This document shows positions 1-13,700 of a stretch of DNA of 64,000 nucleotides, in pieces; within the stretch, counting starts at the first letter, position 1; every line of letters begins with the position of its first letter. Under the pieces are notes generated by a model. That model had not been told where the DNA came from. It was given only the letters and a program-made list of their open reading frames with translations, and did no database searches. The position numbers and the translations under genes were made by a program. The stretch spans positions 1 through 64,000 of the forward strand of contig PEDN01001359.1 in assembly GCA_003864495.1 (NCBI GenBank), read 5' to 3'. This DNA comes from Nemopilema nomurai. Its lineage: Eukaryota > Cnidaria > Scyphozoa > Rhizostomeae > Rhizostomatidae.

Positions 1-1085
1 ATAAAAAGCCTTGATAAAATGCACCAGAATCTTGAGTTTCGGCCTTCATACTTAGGCGAAACGTTTGGAAACGTCACCAACTTACAGATATTCCATTGCT
101 TATGACGCAAAAGCACTCCATATACAATGTTTCATCGGCAGTTCTTTCCTGATCAAAACTGCAAAAGGGAAATGAGCATTATTACTAGCCATATTGTTAC
201 ATGTTATTACTAGCATTATTATTAGCAAAACTGCCGATAGCCAGCGTAAGAAACAACTGTGATTCAATTATCCTCAGCTCAAACAGTCCAGGATCAGCCA
301 TTTCAATAATTGTGCAGGCTGTTTATGGTGGAGGAAAAGTATCCTTTTTGTGCTTGTAAATGTAATATTTCTTCTAATAATAGCAATTCTTTCATTGGTG
401 TTCTTTTGTAATTTATAAGCTGTTTCTTTGTAACTACATATATTTGTGCACTCTGTAGCCATTTTATTGCATATTGGAACCAGGTGAAGCATTCAATTTT
501 CTGTTTATGTAAGTGTTCCTGTTTCTAACTGTTTTACCCCAAAATTAGATAGGAGCCTAGTTCTAAACAATCAGTATGCAATAGGGATAGTTTTTGTAGC
601 TCAGTTCGTGGTAGGCCGTAAAATCCATCAGTTGTTAATTGCTATTCTTATCATTCTAACCAAGAATCTTACTACAAAGTCATTGGGGGTGGGAAGCAAA
701 GAAAAATAAATTCAATAGGAGCTACAGCTCACTTGAGTTTGGGATAAAACAAAACAAATTTTATGTTGCTTCTTCACGCCCACTTGTGGTTTTGAGTCTC
801 AATACCTAGTAGGAGTATATTCTCAAACATAAAAGATTCTACATAGAAAAAGTAGAAAAATGAAAATAAAAAAGAATGAAAATTTCATAGAATTGTAACA
901 TATATTTTTATTGGCAAAGATGTAAAAATACATCCTGTTATGCGGCGTATATAAAGAGTGTGAGGAGTACTAGCTGCGTTGGGCACTAGGGGACGAAGAC
1001 ACTGGTCAGGCTGCAGTGTGGCGTAAGTGAAGTGAAAATCAGATTTCGGCTCATAAAACTATACGCAAGTGTTACAAAAACTGAC
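1..1085 (-). other. UBR4 intron 91, partial
   Basis: No segment in any minus frame matches the expected continuation (human YDEDHSGDDKVFLDCFCKIA), and no in-phase acceptor followed by an open stretch was found. It is therefore read as intron running off the window edge. AT-rich, with no repeat of note. Confidence 0.7.
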
Positions 1086-4000
1086 CTGTTGAAATTCAGA
1101 TACGGAAGGAAGTGATTGATGAGAGTACGCATGCTCTGCTCGCTTCCAAACGATAATGAAGGTATAAGGCGCATCATGGCCTCCAGGACATTGGGATTCG
1201 TTCTCTAAAAGGGCCAGGCGAAACGTCACACATAATGCGAAATAACGAGGCAAATTAATCAACAGAAACTAAATCAACAAACGCCGACCCGATGTTCCCA
1301 GCAAGGCTTTCGACAGCACGATGACCGTTCAACGCGTAACAAAAGATCTCTTATTCAACACATTCAATCCAGTTCCCGCCAAGTAGCGGCATTCAAGCTT
1401 GCCGTTTTGGGCTCTTACCAATTACATTAATTATATTTCCTTTCGTTGGGCAGTTCGGTTTTGATGATTTTACGTCATAGAAAGTTTCGTGGTTAGCTTG
1501 ATCTCAAGTGTCTAAAACCCAGGTGCAGTGGGGAATTTTTGTCTTGTCATTCCTTAGTTGGCGACATCATTTGCGTACTGCGTATTATAGTGAACATTGT
1601 GATGAACGTACCACGTAGGGGCTTGTAATGTGACCAAGAAGTAGTTCCAACTGTGATTCTTCACCGGGTAAAGACGAAAGCTTCATGGAAATAAACGTAT
1701 ATCATAAACCATTTGAAAAATAGCAGCAAATTCGGCATGAGGTTTTAAGGAGAACGAACAGGCTAGGGCGCATTTGAAGTTCGCCGGAATCCACAAACGC
1801 GTCTTTTTTACTTCAAGACGAATTGCTAAATTTGCAAACTTCACAAACATTATATCCGTTGCATTTTTCAAAATGAAGAAAACAAACAGGTCACAGAGAT
1901 GACGTTGCTGGAATTACAGCTAGACATTTACTTGAAAAGCCCAGGTCATCAAAGGCAGCATTGGAGGAAATGGACGTTGAAGGGGGGCAGCTAGTCGCAA
2001 CGTGAAAGCAATGAGCAGAATGGAATGCTAATGCTTCCCAAAACGACTTGGAGAAGGGTCAAGCTGGTTTCTTCGCCAATGGGCCATTAGGACTTGATGA
2101 GCCCTTGATGGCGAAGACGCTCTGGCCTGCACGCGTGCTTTACCTGGTATTGGTCGGCCTGTTCGCTGGCTTCATGAAGCACGATGCCCATGATGTTCAG
2201 GAGCCGCTCCGCAATCATTGCGCCTCCGCTGTTCGAGCCCTTCTCTTTCTCGAGCCGCAGTGCCTGAAACAGGAGAACAACTTCTCAGCAGACACATCTA
2301 AGCGTCCGCATTCACCCTTATCAGATTTCATTGAATTTGGAGGTTTTCATTGTAGAGTTCTCCACAGTTTTACATTTCATACTTCAATTAAGTGCCCGTC
2401 TTTGTTAAGAACCTCGAATACAGTTCCAATAGTTAGGTAGCGTGCAAGTAAGATGATTTTAAGTGATAAATGGACAGATACATACTAAATTAAGGGTTCC
2501 TAGCAAAATCTTTAGGGAGTTGACCGATGGCTTCCCAAGGTACTGTCGATTCACCTACAAGAAAGAATAAAACTCGTTTTACAATTAATCGAATGACATT
2601 TTGATTTCAAGATGGACATGATAAAATCCTCATAAAATATAATCTTTGGCTCGATTTTACGCCCAGAAACCTTTTCAAAAACAAAGGTCAGATAGTTCGC
2701 TGACAGTTTAGGATGTTATAGCATTAAACAAAACATGAAAAGATTTTTCAGAGCAGGCTCGCGAAAAAATCCGTCACGAATTGGTGCGGATTAGGGGATC
2801 TCGCGTGTCAAATTTGGAACAGAGATCTCTCTAGAAACACTCTCCATCTGTTCTTTAGAGTCATTTTTAAAGAACTCCACCTTAGCTCATGCTTATTGGC
2901 AGTATTGATTCAGGGTTTTTTAAGTAGTGATAGCTGTAATATAATAATGGTTGAGTAACCATAAAAATCCTCGTGACAGGGGACTACTGACAGGGTGTAA
3001 TCAAGCTGATAAACGCTTGGTCCCACATGGATAAACATTCCCTCGCCTTCCTTACCTTGACCTTGACACAGTATTCAAACAGCTTCAGCATCACCGAAAT
3101 CAGCTCTTGAGCACGCGATAGGTTGCGTATGTGAGACAGCCTAAAGAAAATGTTGATACGATCAAACCTGTTGTCACTTAATTTCGAGCTAGAATCGCCT
3201 TTCCCAAACCCCTTCTTTGCTATTCTCGACAAAGTACCCAAAAATGCATAGTTCTTAGGCTCCGTTTATCAGTTTTGCTTAATATACACAAAGTTTCCCT
3301 TATGCTACGCTATCCCTACGAAAAAACGGTTTTATTCCCAAAGTGGTGCACAATTTCATGGGTGACGATAGCAGGCTGGTTAAATTAGCATCTCACAGTG
3401 GACCGAGTCATTTGCGGCAGAAGACCATCATAATCTAATTTTAGCTTGCTCTTTCTTTAAATTGATCTGGCATGCGTTCTTTTGCCAAGTCGAGAGCATA
3501 ATAATCTCATTTGCCACACACCCGAAACAAACTACTGCGATTGAGCAAAATTATCAAACGTGTTTGGCATTTTACACTTTCCGCCACGAATAATCCATTC
3601 ATCACAAACTGTTCACCGTTTATGAGAGCATTTTGTTAAGCAGTGTCATTCTTGCTGCCTTGCACAGCAAAAATGTTTTTTGTGGGCCTGGCTTATGAGA
3701 GGTGTACGCATGGTTAGCTACATCATTAACTATGGCTACATCAAAACTTGGGCAAATTCCAAAAACGTTGCATGGAAGACACCCAAATCGAGTTTAGAAA
3801 ATTGCATAGGAAGTGGACCGATGGAGTCAATCATTATTTACTTACGAACTTAATGAAGCACAATGTGACGATTAAGGAAGGGACTCCAAATACGCCATTC
3901 CTGGATAATTAAACTATTATTTTCAATATTTCAAAACAAACCAAGTTTGGCACAAAGCGATGCTTTAGACATTTGCAACCTTCTATGCATTTTTTCCAAC

Positions 4001-7000
4001 CAACATATGCTCAGTGGCGAAGCTGAGAAGAAATTACAAGTCATTCTATTTCTTACACTAGGGAAGAGCGTGGCCCAAAGGGTGTGGTCCGAGTGAACAT
4101 GGTACAAATAAGCGACAAAAATGATTTGGAAAATAATCTGATATCAAGAATATGATTTGAATGTGTTGATCCCCTGTGGTTACTCATGCACATCTGAGAA
4201 AGCATGACCAAACACAGGGACTCCATATAGAAATAGCAACATGCTACGGTCAATCAAGAGTTAATCAATAACACATTTCATTCTGGCACCCCTATGTTTG
4301 GTCATGCTCCAGTTTGAGCACATGGTCATGACTTAATCATTGCCGAATGATTAATCTTCGAGTGATCATAAATCGTTGTTTACTGATCATCTTTCTCGTG
4401 ATGCGAGCTGGGAGCGATCGATGGGCCAATTCCAGTGATCTTAGTCGACGGATAAATAACCTCACAGCATTGCTCTTTGAACGTTAGAAAGTGACTTTGT
4501 CTTTGTGTTATTTACAAGTTCTGTTGCTTCTTTACAATGATTTTGCCTGATGGAGCTCTGGATTTACATCATCGTTTGAACTTGCAAAGATGGCACGCGC
4601 ACGCAGGCTTGCCTTTGTGGTAAGGGCCAAAGGGCCGGATACTTTAATTGTTGTTCTCAAGAGCCAAACTAGATGGAACTTTCTTTAGGAATGTAAAGGC
4701 CTATTTTTGCTCTACAAATGGCTCAAGGGCACCTCTCGTTTCTAAGGCCCCGTCTACACGGATGCGTTTTCAAATGAAAACTTTTTGTATTAAAAAAACA
4801 ATGAGTCCAGACAAAGAAGTTCTTTCTTTTTTGCTTTTCTGGTTTAGACATGGTTCTCAAAAGCCGCCGATTTCAGTCCGTGCTGGTGTTAATTGATCTG
4901 TCGCTGTGTTAGGCCAAATTCAAATTTGCAACATCTTCCCTTTGGGCATGCGCACTAGTTCAGTATTGTGATGTCATCGTTTTCGTGTGGACAGCGAAAA
5001 CGTAGTGAAAACGCTCGTGTAGACGCAAAACTTTTGTTGCGTTTTCATTCATCTGAAAACGCAACTTTTTGAAAACGCATCCGTGTAGACGGGGTTTAAA
5101 TAGTAAATAGCCGTATGCTTATTTATTGCTGAAAGTTTACTTAAGAGAAAAATTTTTTTTTTATAAAAGACATTCGTGTTTGTGCATTTTTATAAAAAAT
5201 CTGTTGCTCTTGACTAAAGCTATCTATTTGATATCATCTATGCATTCAGTTAGTTCGATAGATTCAATTCCAAGTGAAGTTTTCTGTTTGTTATCTTTGT
5301 CGCGAACCAACTTCTCCTTGGTATATATGTTTTTATTGCAATTTAGTTATATCACATTCACTAAGATCTCACAGACATTCCTTGATGTGAGGCTTGAGCT
5401 TAATACTGTTCCAAAATTGAAATAACCTTGAAATAATCCAATTGAAATTGAAATAAGTCTTCGATAAGAAGTATCATTCTTAAATCCCAAGTTAAGCCAA
5501 GGTCAAATATTGAAAATGAAGTTTGTTTGGAAATCTGGTTAGTAGTACAATGAACTTCAAAGGAAATCAGTTTTGCATGTCAATCTTAAGCTTAGCAATG
5601 ACTCAAAGGAGCACAACAGAAGTGTTTGTGGCAATGCCAATGTTTGTAGCCTCTGCCTCCAGACTTTGGAATAAAGGCAAAACTTGACACATCACTGAGG
5701 ACGCATTCCATACCACATCTCGAAATATCTCGTGGACCTACGTGGCCTGCTGACAATCAACACGTGGTATGGAATGCGTCCTCACACGCACCCTTTTCAC
5801 GACTAAATACAAAGCCAGTGCTAGCAGCGGATGCATCGGTGAAGCCATTAGAGCACTCTCTGCCCAAGATGGCTTCCGTCAAAGCAAGAGACACGGGTAA
5901 GGCGAATGCATTGAGTGGGCCAATCGAATCGTGACCTGCAATGTAGCAAGTGCATTTCCACTTCTAAATTTCCAACCAAAGTTGATGAATTTCACGAACA
6001 TGTTCCGCAGTGTTGCAAACAAAGGCCAAGCATCTGCATCAACAGTGCAAATAATATTCTCTTATTGTGGCCTTGCAATTAGAGCCTCTGTGTCCTGTTT
6101 AAACGTCTATTTTGTTTGCATCCATTCTCTAGAAATTGTTCCGGTCGGTTGGAAGTGCATTTCACTTGACAATTCGATAATCGTCTTCACTTTGAAAGCG
6201 AGCTGTTTCTTGAAATTATCTTCGAAAGGTCTTTTCTCTATGATGTCAATCCTCTTCGGTTTTTGGCCCTGTCGTATAACTATGACTAAGATTATCTTTA
6301 ATGAATGTCTCGAACGCTTAAGACGTGCTGGCTCCCAGCAGCTATACCATTGGTGCAACATCGATAAACGCTGTTGACGGTTGTTGAGGCACTGGCATTG
6401 TTGATTCTCTAACGACTTGTTTATTTGAATTTGTTTCTTCCACTTCCATTTCATTTTCGTAGCGTCGTCATTTCCTCCATTTGTTTATCTCACCGACGCT
6501 ACTCTACCTTTAACACATCATACACACCTTTTCTTTCAATTGTTCCTGGTTTGATTCATTGTTAATTGTATGTTGCGTACTTTATGATAAGCCCAAAAAG
6601 TCGTCTTTTCTGAAGCTTCTAGCCCCGAGTTCTCTGCTCATTCAATAAGAATCGACACAACACCAACGTTTGGAAGTCGAAATCGCAGCTGATAATGAAC
6701 CAATACACTCACAAACGCTGTTCCTAAAGTTCCATCATCACCAGTTGGCACTTTAATAACATCACCTTTGCGATTCCTAGAGAACGAGTTTCAACCTATG
6801 GTGGCCAGAAGTCTTACCTCAAACTGAGAAATCATCATGGTCCGCAGTTATTATTCATAGTCATGAGTTTTTTGTTCGATTCCGTTGGGAAAGGCGGGAT
6901 CAGAGTGCTTAATTCTCAAGTTGGTTTTGTGCTTTTCGAAGAGGCTCTCTTTCATTCCACTGTCCACAGATGCTTTGCTCGACGCTTGACAAAGATTCGC

Positions 7001-10000
7001 AATTCTGTGATTCTTCGGCAATGAGTCACAGCGAAGGATATTGAAGGCGCAGGCAAAATGGCAAAGCAACACATGGTCCACTCCAGCTCCGAACCTTGAG
7101 CGGTTCGACTTGCAGTATGACAAGCCGCCAGCCAAAGACCGCGTGTTCGCACGAGCAGCAACGCACGTCACACCGGAAATCGCTTTCGAATGGCCAGACA
7201 AGTCCTACTTGGCTACGGCGTAGCAACGTGCGTAAACATTATTCTTGTAATCTGTTTTGCTAGGCCATTGCCGGGCCATCTGGCTTGGCCGAACAGTTTT
7301 GCTAGGCCATTGCCGGGCAGAATCGACTTAAAAGCTAGGCCGGCTGAGTTTCTAACTTGATGGATGGCACACGTGGTGAGTTGGCTTTTAGGACTGACGC
7401 ATTTCGAGCAGGATGCCATTGGCAAAAGTGGAGCGAAGCGTTGTAAAGCGATGGCAGCGTTGTAAAACGAAGTAAAGCGTTGGCATCGGACTTGCATTTT
7501 ACAGATTGTGTGATTAATGCTAGGGTAACAGCAATTATGAACGACAAGTCTTATTCTGGTTTGTGAACAGTAAGCAGAGAAAGGAAGCATTTCCTCAACA
7601 ATTTGTCGGTATCCTTCTCGAAACTGGACTTGTAATCACGTGGCAGCAGCTGGACTATTTGCAAAAAGGCTCTTGTTAAATTTCTTGCATAATTCATGGA
7701 TCGCAAAAACCCAAAAAACTGCAAAGCTTTACTCGAGTGGTTCTGTTGGTATACTGAGCTTAAGGAATGACAGTAATTCGACAAATTAAAGAGCCCGTCT
7801 ACAGTAGAACAGCTAAAGAAGATGTTGAAAGTCCTTTTCGGTGGATAACAGATCCACTGATAGCTGCTGGACTGCTTGATTAAGATTTGTTGAGAGCACT
7901 CCTTGTGGGAATTTTGATTGAACATTCTAGATAGAATTGAGTGGAAATGAAGGGTCCCCCAGGAAGCATAGAAATAATACCATAGATGAAATCACCAGCA
8001 TTTGTAGAATAAAGTTGTCTACCACATCAAACCATGTACTATTATCAAACAGACCACAATCACTGGCACTTAATGCATGTTGACATGACAGCAGTTTATT
8101 GTATCCTTGGCTGAATTGTTTGTGTAGAAAATAAAAGTCATTGGATTGGGACAACATTTCTTATCACGTCTTCAAGGACTTTCAAATAAAAAATCGAATG
8201 AACCCTAGTTCCTACACAAGGTAGGGTTAGATTCAATAAGTTGAATTTTTCTGACATAATTGTCTAGCTTTCAAAAGTTGGCACTAAAACCTACGTAAAA
8301 GTATTCAATACATCAAATTTCAGCACCAATTAAAAAAGGAGCCAGCTACTGAAAGCTTTAAAGAATCTTACCCGAGCTGAATTATTGCTTCAATTAAAAA
8401 CAAAGCATGGCCATATTTAAAGAGTCACGAGATGAGTGCAATCTATGGTGATAATGCAGCATGCTAGAATGAATCCCAGAAGCTGCATGTTTCCCTTGGA
8501 ATGGCAATGACTAGTTTTTGTCGTCTTTGCAGTTATCTAAATATATCTGTCTAATTCTGTAAAATGTTTTATCTGTCTAAGTTGTCTTTTCGTCAGCGGA
8601 AGCCCAATTCTGTTTACTTCAAAAATATCAGAAGCTGACTTTTGCAAATAGAATTCATAGTTTTTCCTGACAAGTAATTTCTGTTATTTAGTTGAAAAAC
8701 CCTCTACCATCGCTACAACTGCCTTGTTAACTTGCTTTTATAATTTTACACACTATTTAATTTATGTTACGTGGTTCTAACATCGAAGCTCTTTGCTTTG
8801 AAAAAATTTTGAACTTTGATTTTTCACCTCCCACCCGCTTTAAGGTTTTAATGTGCACTAGATGCCATTTTGCAAAGTAAGCGTGACTCATTGAAAAAAG
8901 CCAGGGGTTAATGTCAACTGTACAGTCGCTAGACATTTGAAACCTCGCAAACATGATCAAACATTGCACATTTAGGATTGTATCACGTTGGGATTGAGGA
9001 AAAAAGTTTCTTCAAATTGAACTTTTGTGAAGGATTTGTGAATTTTCATCATTTGCCTACCTTTTGCATTCTTTCCCAGACTGTTACCCATCTTGTGGCA
9101 CAGATTAATCCAAAAAATTTCACTAGCAGTCTGCTCCTTACACACTATATTCTTTATGATTAAATTGAGCAAAAGTAAGCAATGGTTAACACTATTGGTC
9201 TGCATCTTATATAACGGTCGTCCAAAAATGGAGACAGAAGTGACTCTGCTCACCAAGAAGTATTTGGCAAGTCTACAACGTGGCGGTAAACCGTATATCA
9301 TTTCGCTCCACATGTATATCAATATGCATGATTTGCCTGTATAAGTGACCCGCTTTGACAACATAGTATCTCACAAGCCACTCTGGGTGAACACGAGGTA
9401 GCCATAGCCCAATTTTTAACAAAGGAAGACAACACGGGAGGATGTGCAGCTCGCCATCGATCGATGACTCGCGGAGCTCTGACCACACTTCGGGGCTTAA
9501 CTAGTTTACAAATACAGTTTCGACGAGCGTAACACATTTTGACTAAGCCAGGATAAAATTCCACCCCAAAACCAAAATACCAGGAAGGTATGGATAAAAA
9601 CAATTCACCTTTTGAGGATGATGTCCAAGCCACCAACTTCAGAAATGACAGCTGCTTGGCGATATTCGTGCTCCTCGTCAATGTCCTTATCTAGCAGAAA
9701 GATCACACCGAACTGAAGTCGAGCCAGATCTGAACCACTAATTATATTGCATTTACACAAAGTATTGGCTTGCTCGTGACGAGGACACTGATCAGCTTAA
9801 AACTCCCGTCAATTGCCATATACTGACTATTATACAAATGCCATACCAATAACTGACATCAATATCTTACTATACTCAATTAATACCCAATCACTTGAAC
9901 ATGCTTCTACTCCATACTAAAATAATCTGGGCGCTAAATAAACAGAAGGCTGAAATAGACAAATGACAATCGTTTTTAGTAAACAATGTTGTTGATACAA

Positions 10001-10710
10001 AAATAAGAGTACGATAGAATAGAAAAGGTGATTTTCAAATCTGAATCTTAAACTTGGTGGATACAGATATTGTTAGATGTATACAGAAATAGAGGAATAA
10101 GCAAACCTTTGTCACTTTCTAGGTTTTCAACCATATCTTCAGTTGCATCACCAAGCAGACCTGCAGAAGGAGAACATAATATAATACAAGAAAATACAAT
10201 ATAGTATTATAAAATATATCACAAAATAATCTAGTATTATGAAATATAGCAAAGTAAACTATAATATTATACAACATAATATTGTATAATATAACTAATA
10301 ACATTATACAATGAAACACAATATCTTAAAACCGAAGGCAAACTTGATCTTTGAAACAAAGTTACTTTTATAAAAAGTATCAATCAATGCGTAACCTTTT
10401 GAAACAGCTTACCTCGCATCCGGTATACAATTTTCATGGCTTCTGGACGCTAAAAAATATTCAGTTTATTAACAGGGGAAAGCATTGGAGTGAGCAAATT
10501 TGTGCATGTTAGTCAAACCAACACATTTAGAACAAACAAAGCTATACTTATAAACAAAGTTAAATATAATACTATTTAGGGAAGATAGAGGGTAATAACT
10601 ACAAAAACTCTGCTAATAAAAACACCTACATCGCCTTTGGCACACCAGATCTTCTTGAATACATCAGCAACTGGCAGATCTAGGCTGATGATCTTATTGT
10701 TGACAAGAAG
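1086..10710 (-). CDS. UBR4: UBR4 exons 83-91: residues 4260-4498, last exons in window
   Basis: Exons: 10630-10710, 10413-10449, 10107-10160, 9609-9690, 3056-3140, 2486-2554, 2144-2263, 1612-1680, 1086-1204. Anchors: [55 protein letters not shown]...LLGTLNLAL, and [20 protein letters not shown] (human RSNPSVLQGLLRIIPYLSFG). Exon 91 ends [10 protein letters not shown] plus AG in phase 2 before a GTCAGT donor. The 6.5-kb intron between exons 86 and 87 is the largest in the gene. Downstream sequence (hemiRING and zinc-binding catalytic module) is not in the window. Confidence 0.93.
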
Positions 10711-13700
10711 CTTCGAAAATAAGAAAGATCGAAGGTTACAATTTGATATTATTGTTAAAAACCAGACCAATTCATGTAGGCACGAATTCTTACATTTTTT
10801 TATTTGCAAATTAGAACGATGGAAAAAATCCTTTAAACACGGCTAACTCAATCACTTCGACTGCAAGGAATTCTTCAACAAAGTTAAGCAGTTGAGCGAA
10901 TATTGTTTTTCGAAAACTGAAGCTACTCGCTTGAATAGTATTACAAAACATCGAAAGATCGCTTCGACAAAATGGGGTGCCTTAGATAAAGGGACTCACC
11001 TCCATTCCGGTGTCATCTTCAAGCAAAGCAACTAATTCGCATTCTAAAAATAAATTAATATTTCCTTTACTGTATTTCAGTAACGTACACAAAAAGTCAA
11101 GGTATCATCTTAGGTGGCATGGTGCAAAATGCGATTAAGCTTTGGAAAACCAATTAGTAACTGCAAGCATTATATCGTAGCCTACAGAACCACTGATAAA
11201 ACCAAAGATCCATAAAATTCAGCAGCAAATTTCCAAAATAGAATAAATGAAAATTTGTAACACACATTTGCTTCTCCGTTCTTTCTTTATGGAAACAGTG
11301 AGGTGCAGCTTCGAAAGACTAATGCAATTTTTACTATTATATCTTCTGTGAGAATACTTTGCTAGCATTTTGCTTGAGAGACTTACTATGCTTCACACGA
11401 AAGCGAGGTATCAGCTACTACAACCTCTTACCTGTGCAGATTTTATTTTTGATATCACGCATTAAGGGGCCTAGGCCCTGCTCCTTTGAAGAATATGGAT
11501 TTCCCGGCATGCGTCCTTGCAAGAAATCTTCCTGTTGTGGGTCTTTTTCAATTATTAAGAAAAATTCATCGACTTCTTTTTCTTCCTGATATAGAAAGAA
11601 GAGATAAATGAAGGGTGAGTCAGAAGTAACAATGCTTAATTAAAGAACAGTACATTCGAATGTATTGCAGGCTGAAACAAAAGTCGAAGCCATAAATGCA
11701 AGAAAAAACAGATTTAAACAGAACAGACAATGTTCATTGAACTTCATCACAGATAGAAGGTTGCTGAAAGATCGTCATTTTGCAGTAAAATTGAGCCTCA
11801 CCTTGTGAATGATGTTGCAAAGGCGTTCAAAGATAAATACAGGGGTCCTGATATCACTAACAGGGTACCTATAATAGAAACAAATTCATGCTGATCTAGG
11901 GACAAATTGGTACTTGGAACGCAACAGACGAGTTAAATTAAAAACCAACTTTCACAGTGTAATTAAGTCGTTGTATATTTTTTACATATTATCTACACAT
12001 TGTGAATAAGGCAAAGGTTTAACTGTAATTTTCTTCCCTGGTCTATCAGACAATAGGTAAACATAATAGAAAAACATGATAGGGACAGATAGCGTGCGTA
12101 GGCCTATTCAAAATATTGCAAACACAGTGAAAACCCATTTATACTTAACACATGAGACGAAAAATGTAAACAAATCAGTTCTAGATACCCACTCTTTCAA
12201 GGCTGAAACACAGACGGCCATGAACGCACGTTCTTCAGCTTCCGTTCCTAGGAGCAATCGAACAAGTCAGAACCTCAAGCTTTGAGCAAAATACAAAACA
12301 AGGCGAAAACAAGAACATCTAAAGATTCCAACTTTTGTAGACAAAGCAAGGTTTTAAAAAATTGGAATCGCGCTTAATTTTATACTCTACTTCAAAATTT
12401 TGCTCTCAAATGAACTCTGTGTTAGCATTAACCAATATCAAACTATGATTGGTTTAGGGTATCCCTAACAAAATAACCATACAACTTATTAGACCGGTGG
12501 TAAAAGCTTCCAATTCATACTAACCAGTAGTAAGCTCCTCCAAAAGGGCAAGCAAAATGTCCTGAGCAGCGTCTATGAGTTTTGTCCGCTGAACAACCAG
12601 ACTGTAAAAGACGATGAAGCTACTTAACATCATTGTTGCCAGTCGAATGGGGAAGACACCAAAAGCACCGAAGTAGAGATAAGGTCAAAGCAGTATTGCT
12701 TTAAACAAAACTTTAACAAACTCTTTAAACAAGCATCTCAGTGGAAATTCTCATAAAACCGAGGGCTAAACAACATCAACAACATTACCTAAAGAAAGTA
12801 ACGAAACAGCATCAACAACATTACCTAAACAAAGTAACGAAACAGCATCAACAACATTACCTATACGCGCAAACGAAACAAAAGCAACAAAAAACTCCCT
12901 TCACCAAAAGCTACGGTGAACTTCCTTTCCCTGAAGTATATCGGAACGACACCTCACTAGACAAGCTAAAAGGTCTTGTACAAGTCTGTGCAAGTGAACC
13001 AGTCTCTGAAGTCTACACCAATAGTAGATCATAAGAAAAGTAAATACACAATACTAGAGGAGGGTCTCACCGTCTAAGTGACAAGTAGCATTGCAAAACA
13101 TGGCCAACGAATTTTGACTTGTATGTCGCCTTGACAACATCATCTTCAAACAGCATTTTCAGTATATCTGTACAAAAAGACAAATTTTAACTTTCTACAT
13201 CAATCCTGAACAGAAATAGAAATGTGACAAAAGCAAAAGAAACGCCTCTAGGTAATAATTGGAATAAAGCAAATAGTTCAAGACACATTATAGCGAAATT
13301 TATAAAGTGAAAGCAAATGGCTTAAAATCGACATGCATCAAGTCTTTAAAATTTTGTTCCTGAGGTACCTGCAAGCGCGTGCAAAGCGAATCCCTGGGAA
13401 AGATCGAAGCCAACGGTCTTGTTCTCAAGGGAGTTTAAGAAATCCACTTCCTACAAGAGAGTGAAATTTCACAATGAAAGCTTTGGATATGAAATATCAA
13501 ACAACAGTTAGGGTTTTAATGTGTTATAAACAGAAAGAAACCAATCTGCTTTGAGGTCCGTAGGTATCCTCCTCAGCAAACAATGCTCTTATCCGCTGAT
13601 GGATTGCAAGTGCACAACGTGTTGATCTGTATAATGATATCATGACTTTGTTTAAGAAAAAAGCAGATTATTTTTAACCTGAAACTAGCTGATCCAACGT

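Larger units (their letters stand above)
3141..9608 (-). other. UBR4 intron 86, 6.5 kb, repeat-bearing
   Basis: About ten times the typical intron here. It contains the inverted-repeat element at 4748-5094, a 21-base perfect hairpin at 5696-5784 and a 23-base direct repeat at 7254/7296. Several overlapping open stretches (5931-6454, 6851-7590, 7551-8157) occur in more than one frame, are interrupted by stops and resemble no family I can name. They may be decayed mobile elements. I found no convincing nested gene. Confidence 0.6.

Noticed and set aside
5931..6454. Open stretches on both strands in the large UBR4 intron
   Set aside because: Broken by stops when extended, no known family, and open in both strands; at most a decayed repeat.
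7560..7660. Minus-frame [13 protein letters not shown], reminiscent of the Orange domain of HES proteins
   Set aside because: No bHLH domain in any nearby frame, stops on both sides, and the match is too short.
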